Source: JAMZMI01 sp964353015 (lineage in GTDB: Bacteria; Bacteroidota; Bacteroidia; Cytophagales; Cyclobacteriaceae). Taken from it: a stretch of DNA of 64,000 nt. Under the pieces are notes generated by a model. The model did no database searches. It was not told the origin of the DNA and saw only the letters and a list, made by a program, of their open reading frames with translations. A program made the translations under genes and the position numbers. The DNA is taken from the NCBI GenBank assembly GCA_964353015.1, contig CAYGUA010000007.1:1-64000 (forward strand), in the 5' to 3' direction. Shown in pieces: positions 1 to 7,971 of the stretch (position 1 is its first letter; each line of letters begins with the position of its first letter).

Positions 1-242
1 TTTGAATACCAACTTTGATTACGACGGTACCCGGGTTGCTGATCCACCACATCTTCAGCATTCCAGGTATGAGGAAGGTTAACAGATTCCCAACCATTTG
101 TATCCTGAACTTCTTTGACATCCTGAATGGGTTTTTCAAGATATTGCCAGTCATCGTTGAAAATTGAGCGCTCATGATTCTGACCAATAGCGACTCCTGA
201 TAAGAGCATGGCAGCTAGGTATGCGAGATAAATTCTTTTCAT
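1..242 (-). CDS. GH2-family glycoside hydrolase, N-terminal part (gene runs off the window)
   Basis: Reading the minus strand from the ATG at 242 gives a signal peptide (MKRIYLAYLAAMLLSGVAIG, cleaved near GQ) and then about 60 residues of mature protein. The stretch WESVNLPHTWNAEDV followed by GYRRNQSWY is typical of the sugar-binding N-terminal domain of family GH2 (beta-galactosidase, beta-glucuronidase and relatives). The catalytic TIM barrel lies outside the window, so the specificity cannot be read. The start lies 9 nt after the GH88 stop, so the two are probably co-transcribed. GH2 plus GH88 is a pairing seen in loci for uronate-containing algal glycans (family knowledge), which suggests exo-processing of oligosaccharides. 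The GH2 call is fairly secure from the motif; the substrate is unknown. Confidence 0.75.
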   Translation of the reverse strand, partial: MKRIYLAYLAAMLLSGVAIGQNHERSIFNDDWQYLEKPIQDVKEVQDTNGWESVNLPHTWNAEDVVDQQPGYRRNQSWYS

Positions 243-251
243 TTCAATTAA

Positions 252-1463
252 TTAAAACAATCCAGTTTTCGATCTGTACAAGGCTTCCAGAAAATAATAG
301 TCAGCATAGTTGATAGGTAAGTCTAGTTCATCTTGTGCCGGGTAATTACCCGTGCTATGATCAAGAATAAATGGACCATCAACGCCCGGAGCTAATAAGT
401 AGGCTTCACTATTCAAAGATTCTAAGATGCCTTTTGCATAATCTCCATATCCCATCCCAATCCTATATGATTCAAGCTCTAAAAGAGCGGAAGCAGTCAC
501 TGCAGCGGCGGAAGCATCACGAATAGAATTTGGGATGTTAGGGTCTTTCATGTCCCAGTAAGGAATCTTGTCCTCAGGCATATTATTCTGATTGGTAATG
601 AAATCAGCAATAGCCACTGCTTTGTTTAGAAAACGTGGATCTTTCGTGTATCTGTAAACCATAGTAAACCCATACAGACCCCAGGCCTGACCCCTGGACC
701 AAACAGATTCTGCATCGAATCCTTGATGAGTCAAACGCTTGAGAATCTCTCCTGTCTGAGGGTCATAATCCACCACATGGTATGAGCTATTGTCTTCTCG
801 GAAATGGTTTTCCATGGTTTTAGTGGCATGCGAAACGGCAATGTCATAGAATGAATGATCACCAGATATTTTACTCGCTTCGAACAATAGCTCGAGATTC
901 ATCATATTATCAATGATGACAGGATATTGCCATCGGTCGCCTCCAAAATCCCATGATTTAATGCAGCCTGTATTTTCATTGAATCGAGTACTTAACGTCT
1001 CGGCGCTTTTAAGGATGATTTCCTGCCACTCTTTATCGGGCGCTATTTCATTGGCATTACCAATGCTGCAATAGACTTTGAAGCCCATGTCATGAGTCCG
1101 ATCATTGGTTTGCTCTGTGGCAATAAATGGGAGCCATTTCTTGGCACTGTCTAGATAGGCTTCATTTTCTGTAATTCTGTAGAGGTAAAGTAGACTTCCT
1201 GGGTAGAATCCGCTTGTCCAGTCATTTGATTTGACGCCTCTGGTACTTCCATCGGGCTCCATGCTCCTTGGAAAGCCAGAAGAACTCACCTGATAGTTTA
1301 ACAAATGGGCAAAACGAGCCTCGAGAATGGTTTTCTTGTTGGGTTGATTAGCATCTGAGTTTTGATTACCAGAGTTTTCACATCCGTAGAGCACCAAAAA
1401 AAAGCACACAATTACTTTTAAACGGATCGGTAGGCATCTTGAAATTTTGTTTGAGCTCAGCAT
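252..1463 (-). CDS. GH88 unsaturated glucuronyl hydrolase, lipoprotein
   Basis: 403 aa. GH88 enzymes remove the 4,5-unsaturated uronic acid that polysaccharide lyases leave at the non-reducing end. An N-terminal hydrophobic stretch ends in a lipobox (L-Y-G-C, Cys28), so the protein is probably a lipoprotein. The (alpha/alpha)6-barrel signature is clear: WTSGFYPGSLLYLYR near 82, HDMGF near 124-128 and DNMMN near 185-189. Asp125 and Asp185 match, by spacing, the two catalytic aspartates of characterised unsaturated glucuronyl hydrolases. WSRGQAWGLYGF and IRDASAAAV are further family hallmarks. The gene lies between a PL6 lyase and a GH2. Alginate degradation does not normally need GH88, since PL17 with KdgF handles the unsaturated end, so it may serve another uronic-acid glycan. 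Confidence 0.9.
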   Translation of the reverse strand: MLSSNKISRCLPIRLKVIVCFFLVLYGCENSGNQNSDANQPNKKTILEARFAHLLNYQVSSSGFPRSMEPDGSTRGVKSNDWTSGFYPGSLLYLYRITENEAYLDSAKKWLPFIATEQTNDRTHDMGFKVYCSIGNANEIAPDKEWQEIILKSAETLSTRFNENTGCIKSWDFGGDRWQYPVIIDNMMNLELLFEASKISGDHSFYDIAVSHATKTMENHFREDNSSYHVVDYDPQTGEILKRLTHQGFDAESVWSRGQAWGLYGFTMVYRYTKDPRFLNKAVAIADFITNQNNMPEDKIPYWDMKDPNIPNSIRDASAAAVTASALLELESYRIGMGYGDYAKGILESLNSEAYLLAPGVDGPFILDHSTGNYPAQDELDLPINYADYYFLEALYRSKTGLF

Positions 1464-1590
1464 AGTTGGATCATGTCTTGGTTAGAATACTGAGTATTCC
1501 TCATATAATTAATAATAATAGTCCGGTGTTTATATCGGATGAAATCTTCTTTAGATGGACCCAGGGATGACTTTCCATTTGTTTGTTGAA

Positions 1591-3492
1591 TTAATTCTTG
1601 ACAATTCTGAAAACTGGTGTACCAACTTGATATAAATCGGACGCTACATTTAGAATGGACAGAAAATAAATGCCAGATGAAAGTTCCGAAATATCCATTT
1701 CCATATATTGATTTGATATTTCAAGATTTTGCGAAATCACAATTTTGCCATTAATATCATGAACCTGGACATCACACTGAGAAGGAAATCCAGCAGGAAG
1801 TGATAGCCCTATTCGATTGGTCGTTGGATTTGGAAACACCTCAATGGTATCATCAATTATTACATCGAGTGGTTCTTCTGGTATTGGATCAACTGGAATC
1901 AATGTAAACTCGGCAACAACGTTCAAACTTTCTACTACCCCGACATTCTTGGGATTATCACTCCCTATCTTATCACCACTCCACTTGGAAAACTTATAGC
2001 CATCGGCTGGAGTAGGTATAAGTCTGATAATCTCTCCAAAGGCGTATAGATCCTTTTCTGGAGATATCGCCACGCTTCCTTCACCAACTACAGAAGTAGT
2101 TATTGAAAACCTATCTTCCGAATCATTGGTATAAGAAGGTCCAGTATTGAGTAGAGTAGCATGAGGTTGTACATCAGAAATATGTGGGAATTCGGAAGCT
2201 CCAACATCCATTTGACCTATATCATCAGGTCTGGATTGCTTCATAAGGTCCATTTTCAAGTCATCAAATTCCAAACCTTCATAAGATGGAATGGGTGGGA
2301 ATCCTGAAACAGCGGCATCAATGGCTGAGCTCCCTGAGCTAGGCTGAAAATATCCACTATTATTTTCTTCAAGTTGTGGATCCACATTGCTAATGCCGGA
2401 TGTGACATCCATACCAATGTTGCCGAACGCAATGTTGCCAAGCCATAGCTCATTGCCAGTAGGACTACTCAATAATGTGGTTTTAGGGTTGGTGAAAATA
2501 TTATTTGCGAAAACAATATTAGTAGGTGGATTACTGCCGGACTCATTCAATATTACCTTTTCTGAATCAACGATGGTATTGAAGTATATATGGATAGAAT
2601 CTAGCGGGTCAGAAGCTTCATTTTGCAAATAGATGCTTCGCCTTGTCATTCCAGAAAAGTAGTTATTGTAGATGAAATGCCTTTGTCCTTCACGTACCCT
2701 AACTCCTCCCATATTGTTCTGAAAAAAATTACCATAAACAACTGCCTCATCTCCGTGACGCAATACGAGTTCAGCTTTAGTGTTGTTATTAAAAGTATTG
2801 TATCGAATTACATTTTGTGTCGCCTTATTTGAAATGATCTCTCCATCCCCATCACAGTTTTCAAAGTAGCAATATTCCACAATCGTTCGGCTGTCCAAAT
2901 GCCCTTGGCTGCTTACTCCTATTCGAACAGGCTCTACACCCTCATCATTACCATTGCCAGGAAAATTTCTAAATGAGCAGTATTGAATTTTATGGAAACC
3001 CGGTTCATTATCAACCAGTATGGACAAAATATTTTGATCCGCTCTAGTCACTCGATTCTCAAAATTACAATGACTAATTGTTGTTCTGCGGGAATCTTCA
3101 TCTACAATCAAATACTTATAACACTCGTAGCTCTGAATATTGATTTCTGTAATGAGGACATCATTCCCCCAGTTACTGATCACATGATCTGTACCTATAT
3201 CACCACCGACGAATTGAAAACCGGATAGAACCACGTTATCGGAATCTATTTCCACCTTGGAGCCTCCACTAAAAATAACCGATCCGAGTTTGTCAGCCGT
3301 GACAATCAGTCCATTTACATTGATGTCCATAAAGACATTCTTGTACAGACCTTCTGCCCAGACTATTGAATCTCCAGCATTTGCTTGGTTACGTGCGCTA
3401 TTAAATTCCGACACAGACGAAACATCAAAGCGAGTCTGAGCATAGCCTAGTTGTGCTGTGATGAAAATCATCGAAATAAGTATTCTTGGCAT
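1591..3492 (-). CDS. PL6 alginate lyase with InlB-like repeat and T9SS sorting domain
   Basis: The frame is open further upstream, but the start is placed at 3492 because MPRILISMIFITAQLGYAQ is a good signal peptide. A start at 3606 would overlap the kinase gene and add a charged leader. This gives 633 aa. Residues about 20-440 form a right-handed beta-helix of family PL6 (chondroitinase B-like). EIISNK (Lys223) and VLRHGD (Arg245) carry the family catalytic Lys/Arg. The spacing is 22 residues here, against 21 in the other two PL6 proteins of the window. Next comes a divergent InlB-type repeat (about 455-530, with GYKFSKWSGDKIGS) and a T9SS type A sorting domain starting at VFPNPTTNRIGLSLP and ending in FRIVKN. 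The protein is therefore probably exported and surface-attached or released. It is expected to act on alginate, endolytically or on polyG/MG; the exact mode is not visible. Confidence 0.88.
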   Translation of the reverse strand: MPRILISMIFITAQLGYAQTRFDVSSVSEFNSARNQANAGDSIVWAEGLYKNVFMDINVNGLIVTADKLGSVIFSGGSKVEIDSDNVVLSGFQFVGGDIGTDHVISNWGNDVLITEINIQSYECYKYLIVDEDSRRTTISHCNFENRVTRADQNILSILVDNEPGFHKIQYCSFRNFPGNGNDEGVEPVRIGVSSQGHLDSRTIVEYCYFENCDGDGEIISNKATQNVIRYNTFNNNTKAELVLRHGDEAVVYGNFFQNNMGGVRVREGQRHFIYNNYFSGMTRRSIYLQNEASDPLDSIHIYFNTIVDSEKVILNESGSNPPTNIVFANNIFTNPKTTLLSSPTGNELWLGNIAFGNIGMDVTSGISNVDPQLEENNSGYFQPSSGSSAIDAAVSGFPPIPSYEGLEFDDLKMDLMKQSRPDDIGQMDVGASEFPHISDVQPHATLLNTGPSYTNDSEDRFSITTSVVGEGSVAISPEKDLYAFGEIIRLIPTPADGYKFSKWSGDKIGSDNPKNVGVVESLNVVAEFTLIPVDPIPEEPLDVIIDDTIEVFPNPTTNRIGLSLPAGFPSQCDVQVHDINGKIVISQNLEISNQYMEMDISELSSGIYFLSILNVASDLYQVGTPVFRIVKN

Positions 3493-3550
3493 CTTTAATA
3501 ATGTTTTTTTACAAAATAATTTCTCAAAAATTAAAATCTCTCGCGTCGAT

Positions 3551-4573
3551 CTATCTTCTAATTCTACCTGAAGTATCACCTTCAGCCAAGTTTCTGACAT
3601 TTTCAAATGAGACCATATTCGCGTCCCCTTCCACCGTGTGTTTTAATGCACAAGCTGCTGTTGCAAAATTGAGAGCCTTTTGATCTTCTTGATAATGTAG
3701 TAATCCATAAATGACTCCTGCACAATAAGCATCTCCTGTACCAACACGATCCACGATATGAGTGACATCTAAACTAGGAGTTTCGAAAATTTCGAATCCA
3801 TTCCACATTCTACCTTTAATCCTATTATGAGAAGCGCTTACCATTTCACGTGTCTTGTCGAAAATCTTCTTCACTCTTGGGTATTTACTCGCAACTTCCT
3901 TTGCCACCTCATCAAGTGAGGCAGTCTCCACATCCATTGCTAATTGAAATATGTCAATCAGATCATATTCACTAGCCATCAGCACATCACATCCAGCAAT
4001 AAGATCAGGTAGGATCTCATGTCGCGATTTACCATATTGCCATAAGCTTTTTCGTGAGTTTACATCTGCCGATACTGTGACTCCCAACTTGTTAGCAGCT
4101 TTGATGGCATCCAAACAAGCGTCAGCTGTACCCTGAGAAATTGCCGGAGTAATTCCGGTCCAGTGAAACCAATCTGCATCTTTTAGGATCTCTTCCCAAT
4201 CAAACATCTCTGGCTTTAGCTTAGAAAAAGCAGAGTTTTCACGCTCGTATACCACTTCGCTCGCTCGGTGTACTGCTCCTTTCTCTAAAAAATATTGCCC
4301 CATTCGCTGGTCACCATATATGACGTGAGCCGTATCAAGCCAATTCTGCCTTAAAAATTGAGCTGCTGCTCGTCCAATAAGATTTTCGGGAAATCGGGTG
4401 ACATGTTTTGCCTTAAAACCCATGTATGCTAAAGAAATGGCCACATTGGCTTCTCCTCCTCCATAGGCCAGTTCTAAAGTATTTGTTTGAGAAAATTTGG
4501 CATAGCCAGGAGGTGAAAGCCTCATCATTACTTCCCCAAATGTTACCACCTTCTTAATTTCATTGGTATGCAT
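3551..4573 (-). CDS. kdgK: 2-keto-3-deoxygluconate kinase (PfkB family)
   Basis: 340 aa, a normal length for PfkB sugar kinases, cytoplasmic (no signal peptide). It would phosphorylate KDG to KDPG, the last step before aldolase cleavage in alginate catabolism. The N-terminal PfkB motif is GGGEANVAISLAYMGF (about residues 39-54). The C-terminal signature is DRVGTGDAYCAG, with catalytic base Asp281 in GTGD; the second residue of the usual GAGD is Thr. The gene sits 52 nt after the TSUP gene and 58 nt before the PL6 start, in the same run. The uronate pathway context (KdgF, SDR, MFS) supports KDG over fructose or ribose as substrate. The specificity is inferred from family resemblance and context. 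Confidence 0.9.
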   Translation of the reverse strand: MHTNEIKKVVTFGEVMMRLSPPGYAKFSQTNTLELAYGGGEANVAISLAYMGFKAKHVTRFPENLIGRAAAQFLRQNWLDTAHVIYGDQRMGQYFLEKGAVHRASEVVYERENSAFSKLKPEMFDWEEILKDADWFHWTGITPAISQGTADACLDAIKAANKLGVTVSADVNSRKSLWQYGKSRHEILPDLIAGCDVLMASEYDLIDIFQLAMDVETASLDEVAKEVASKYPRVKKIFDKTREMVSASHNRIKGRMWNGFEIFETPSLDVTHIVDRVGTGDAYCAGVIYGLLHYQEDQKALNFATAACALKHTVEGDANMVSFENVRNLAEGDTSGRIRR

Positions 4574-4625
4574 GATCTGAAACTTTTAATTTCTTATTTA
4601 ATCCGGCTCTTCATAATTAATCTTT

Positions 4626-5378
4626 CTAATGATAAAACCAGAGTTTGACAACCATGGCTATGATAGTAATTAAAAGGAAGGCTTTAATCCATTTGTCACC
4701 TTTCTTAATTGAAAAGTAACTACCAAGCCAGCCACCAATAGAGGTTCCTACAGCCAAGGTGATTCCGTATTCCCAATTGATTACTCCATTAAAAAGAAAA
4801 ACGAGCACAACGGCAAATGTGTAAATGAATGCCACAATTACCTTTATGCTATTGATCTTAATCAATGATTCCTGAGTGAGTTGACTCAACACCAAAATAA
4901 TAATAAATCCTACCCCAGCATGAATAAACCCCCCATAAATTCCAATGAGAAAAAAAGACAATACACCCCACCAGATGCTCTTTTTCTTTCCTTCTACAAT
5001 TTCTTTTGATATGGAAGTAGGCGAGCCAAAGACAATGAGCAAACCAACTATCAGCATGATTACAGACAGAATCTTTGTAAAGAGTACTCCATCTATATCA
5101 ACTGCAAGTATGGCACCTAAGATAGCTCCAGGAATAGCTGCCAAGCCTAAGTAAATACTATACTTAGCCTCGACCATTCCAGAACTTTTAAACTTTTTAA
5201 TGGCAAACACATTCTGCCAAAGGATAGCCACCCGATTAGTAGCATTGGCAACATTGGGAGGTAAACCCATGAATATCATCGTTGGTAATGTGAGGAGTGA
5301 TCCGCCTCCAGCTACTACATTCAGAAATCCAGCAACCACGCCAACAAGTACAAGAACCAAATATTCAATCAATTCCAT
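4626..5378 (-). CDS. TSUP (TauE/SafE) family membrane exporter
   Basis: 250 aa with about seven or eight hydrophobic segments. The N-terminal half carries the family pattern GFLNVVAGGGSLLTLP followed by NATNRVAILWQN, and a related repeat occurs in the second half (GFIHAGVGFIIILVLS). TSUP proteins export sulfite, sulfoacetate or related small anions, though many members are uncharacterised. It is encoded within the alginate catabolic run, between the SDR gene (121-nt gap that holds a perfect inverted repeat) and KDG kinase. Alginate contains no sulfate, so its role here is unclear. It might move a sulfur anion arising from the sulfatase-rich second locus or an organic acid. Family call strong, substrate unknown. 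Confidence 0.85.
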   Translation of the reverse strand: MELIEYLVLVLVGVVAGFLNVVAGGGSLLTLPTMIFMGLPPNVANATNRVAILWQNVFAIKKFKSSGMVEAKYSIYLGLAAIPGAILGAILAVDIDGVLFTKILSVIMLIVGLLIVFGSPTSISKEIVEGKKKSIWWGVLSFFLIGIYGGFIHAGVGFIIILVLSQLTQESLIKINSIKVIVAFIYTFAVVLVFLFNGVINWEYGITLAVGTSIGGWLGSYFSIKKGDKWIKAFLLITIIAMVVKLWFYH

Positions 5379-5442
5379 AATAATATGATTTGATTCAAGT
5401 TTTCCTCAACATTGCTTTAATTGAATCACAACGAGCGCTAGC

Positions 5443-5487
5443 GAATGTTCAATGACAAATTATCTTTCGACTTGTCATTGAACATTC
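5443..5487 (-). other. Perfect 16-bp inverted repeat between SDR and TSUP genes
   Basis: Arms at 5443-5458 and 5472-5487 (GAATGTTCAATGACAA and its exact complement) are separated by a 13-nt loop. It lies in the 121-nt intercistronic gap, and neither direction has a T-tract right after the stem, so it is not a classical Rho-independent terminator. In the mRNA it would form a very stable hairpin. Plausible roles are mRNA processing, 3'-end protection of the upstream message or partial attenuation. A dimeric-protein operator is less likely because of the long loop. Confidence 0.75.
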
Positions 5488-5499
5488 ACCCTAAGGGTA

Positions 5500-6261
5500 T
5501 TAAATCCCCAATGCTTGACCTCCACCTACCTGAATGGTCTCAGCAGTGATGAAGGATGCATCTTTTCCTGCAAGGAAAGAAACTACTGAAGCTACTTCTT
5601 CAGGTTGACCCAACCTGCCTAGCAAAATATTATTTTTCCAAGAGGCAAATACTTCAGGTTTAGTCGATTTAATCTGAGCGTGAAACGGCGTGTCTATCGT
5701 TCCTGGAGATACTGCGTTTACCCTAATACCATATTCCGCTAAATCTTTTGCCAATGCTCTCGTGATCGCATGAACTGCAGCTTTAGAAGTTCCATATACT
5801 CCCGCTCCGGGACCACCGGCATTCCAACCAGCATTTGATGTATAATTAATTATTGAAGCATTTTCGCCTTTTTTAAGAAAAGGAATTGAAGCTCTTGACG
5901 CAAAAAACACAGAATCAAGATTTAACGCCATAACAGATCTATAAAACTCTGTTGTCATTTCTTCGAATCGAGACCTTCCACCTAACCCTCCGGCATTGTT
6001 TACAAGAACATCTATTCTTCCGTATTTCTCCCCAATTGCCTTAATATTTGAAGTTACTTCCTCTTCATTGGTCACATCAAAACCATAATACTCTGCAGCA
6101 ATACCACCAGCAGTCAGTTCCTTTACTCTCTCTGCTCCATCTTCATCTTGGATACCATTCAAGATTACGGTAAATCCATCTTTACCAAGTCTTTTGGCTA
6201 CTTCAAAACCTATTCCGCCCGTTGCTCCGGTTATTACTGCTACTTTTCCTTTTTCACTCAT
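5500..6261 (-). CDS. SDR-family oxidoreductase, likely DEH reductase
   Basis: 253 aa, a classical-length short-chain dehydrogenase with no signal peptide. The NAD(P)-binding motif TGATGGIG is at residues 11-18 and NNAGG follows near 88. The catalytic Tyr156 and Lys160 sit in VYGTSK, followed by RVNAVSPGTIDTPFH. In alginate-degrading bacteria an SDR of this type reduces 4-deoxy-L-erythro-5-hexoseulose uronate (DEH) to 2-keto-3-deoxygluconate. Its place between the MFS transporter (34-nt gap) and KDG kinase fits that step exactly. The SDR family is certain; the DEH substrate is inferred from neighbours. Cofactor preference (NADH or NADPH) cannot be decided by eye. Confidence 0.85.
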   Translation of the reverse strand: MSEKGKVAVITGATGGIGFEVAKRLGKDGFTVILNGIQDEDGAERVKELTAGGIAAEYYGFDVTNEEEVTSNIKAIGEKYGRIDVLVNNAGGLGGRSRFEEMTTEFYRSVMALNLDSVFFASRASIPFLKKGENASIINYTSNAGWNAGGPGAGVYGTSKAAVHAITRALAKDLAEYGIRVNAVSPGTIDTPFHAQIKSTKPEVFASWKNNILLGRLGQPEEVASVVSFLAGKDASFITAETIQVGGGQALGI

Positions 6262-6295
6262 TTCTATATAATTTGTGTTTGATGATAAATTTTTC

Positions 6296-7558
6296 CTAGC
6301 CTATTGGCTTTATTTCCTTTGCAAAAAATCTAATTGATAAAAAACTCAATGGGACAAATGCCGCGATCATAATGAATATTGGCGTGTATGAATAATTGTC
6401 CGTGATTACCGGAACCAGGAAATTCATAATGATGACTGAAAAAATTCCTACAGTTCCGCCAAGACCAGCAAGCGACCCTACAGACTTGCCACTGAATAAA
6501 TCACTTGGTATAGTCTGAATGTTTGAGATTACAAATTGGAAACCATATAATACTACAGCTACAATTGCGACAAACCTCACTGGTGTGTTGCCTAGAAGGA
6601 TTGTGGCTATTAATCCTAAAAACATAATAGCACAACCTATCAAAATCGTTTTCTTTCTTGCCTGATCAACCGAAGCTCCTTTCATCATTAGCCTACCTGA
6701 AAAATAACCTCCAGATAAACTACCAATGGCTGCTCCTACATAAGGTACCCATGCGAAAAAACCTATTTCCTTTACGTTAAAGCCATAGACATCCGCTAAG
6801 TAGATAGGCATCCAGCCAACAAACAACCACCAGATTGGCTCCACGAAGAATCTTGAAGCCAAAACAGCCCATGACTCCCTGTGTGATAAAATTGCTCTCA
6901 TAGTCAACCCTGGCTTGTCTGCATCTTCCGTTTTTTGCTCCATGCCAGACATGATATGCTTCTTTTCTTCATCTGTGATCCAAGGGTGCTTACCAGGAAC
7001 CGCCTTATTGATGATCATCCAAGGAATCACCCACAACAAACCCAAAATACCTAAAAGGACGAACGTCATCTTCCAACCAATAGCTAACCAAACAATTGCT
7101 ATCACGGGTGGAGCGACGATGGAACCCATGGCCGCACCAGAATTAAATATTCCCTGTGCCAGCGCCCGTTCTTTTGCAGGAAACCATTCAGCATTACTCT
7201 TCACCGCTCCAGGCCAGTTACCTGCCTCTCCAAGGCCTAGCAACACTCTGAAAAAACTAAATGTCAGTACTCCACGGGCAAAGGCATGAATAGCTGTTGC
7301 CAAACCCCAAATAGTAATGGATACAACGAAACCGGCCCTAGTTCCAATTTTATCAAACATTTTCCCTGATAGAGATTGCCCAACAGCATAGGCCACAAGG
7401 AATACATTGAGAATCAAGGCATAATCATTTTTGTCCATTCCTAGATCCTTCGAAATATCTGGCCACATGATAGCCAATGCTGAACGATCAATATAGTTGA
7501 TGATGGTTGCCAGGCAGACTAGCCCAATTATCCACCACCTTAGTCCTTTTACTTTCAT
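6296..7558 (-). CDS. MFS transporter, hexuronate (ExuT/ACS-like) type
   Basis: 420 aa with about 12 hydrophobic segments. The start of TM1 reads INYIDRSALAIMWPDISKDLGM, typical of the anion:cation symporter group that includes hexuronate and galactonate transporters. GLGEAGNWPGAVKSNAEWFP in the middle of the first half is another hallmark of that group. The protein probably carries unsaturated monouronate or DEH across the inner membrane after PL17 cleavage in the periplasm. It lies 35 nt after kdgF and 34 nt before the SDR gene, consistent with one transcript. The family call is strong; the exact uronate is inferred from the locus. Confidence 0.88.
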   Translation of the reverse strand: MKVKGLRWWIIGLVCLATIINYIDRSALAIMWPDISKDLGMDKNDYALILNVFLVAYAVGQSLSGKMFDKIGTRAGFVVSITIWGLATAIHAFARGVLTFSFFRVLLGLGEAGNWPGAVKSNAEWFPAKERALAQGIFNSGAAMGSIVAPPVIAIVWLAIGWKMTFVLLGILGLLWVIPWMIINKAVPGKHPWITDEEKKHIMSGMEQKTEDADKPGLTMRAILSHRESWAVLASRFFVEPIWWLFVGWMPIYLADVYGFNVKEIGFFAWVPYVGAAIGSLSGGYFSGRLMMKGASVDQARKKTILIGCAIMFLGLIATILLGNTPVRFVAIVAVVLYGFQFVISNIQTIPSDLFSGKSVGSLAGLGGTVGIFSVIIMNFLVPVITDNYSYTPIFIMIAAFVPLSFLSIRFFAKEIKPIG

Positions 7559-7593
7559 CCTTCTCTTCGATTTAGTTATATTATTGATGAGAA

Positions 7594-7971
7594 TTAATCC
7601 TCACTTTTACCAAAATACGACACCCCTGATCCATCTAGGAAGTCCTCTCTAACAGGGCTAAATACATCAATAAGAATCCCCGCCTCCAGACAAATTGCGC
7701 TGTGTAGAAGATTAGGCTCCATATATACACCATCTCCACCCTGGATAATCTGCTTCTCACCATCAATGGTAAATTCAAATTTTCCAGCCGCACAATAAGT
7801 CGCCTGAGTATGAAAATGAGCATGCGGTGAGCCTTTTGCACCCTTTTCGAACTTCACCTGAACCATCATGATTTGATTGTCAAAACCTAGAAATTTACGC
7901 GACACTCCGCCTCCCAGTTCTTCCCATTCCATATCCTTGGTGAGGATGTATTTTTCGCTTGATCTCTTCAT
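7594..7971 (-). CDS. kdgF: KdgF-like cupin, unsaturated monouronate ring-opening enzyme
   Basis: 125 aa, single cupin domain. The cluster His50, His52, His54, Gln56 (PHAHFHTQ) plus His90 (NLLHS) supplies the likely metal ligands. The C-terminal DVFSPVREDFL gives Asp102, Phe104 and Arg108, positions I recall as active-site residues of characterised KdgF enzymes. KdgF speeds the linearisation of 4,5-unsaturated galacturonate or mannuronate/guluronate to the open-chain keto form. The start codon overlaps the PL17 stop by 4 nt (ATGA), so translation is probably coupled to the lyase that makes its substrate. No signal peptide is seen, so it is cytoplasmic. The call is strong because both family motifs and context agree. 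Confidence 0.9.
   Translation of the reverse strand: MKRSSEKYILTKDMEWEELGGGVSRKFLGFDNQIMMVQVKFEKGAKGSPHAHFHTQATYCAAGKFEFTIDGEKQIIQGGDGVYMEPNLLHSAICLEAGILIDVFSPVREDFLDGSGVSYFGKSED

Noticed and set aside
3492..3606. An upstream extension of the T9SS PL6 gene
   Set aside because: It would overlap the kinase gene and put a charged leader before a good signal peptide; the start at 3492 is better.
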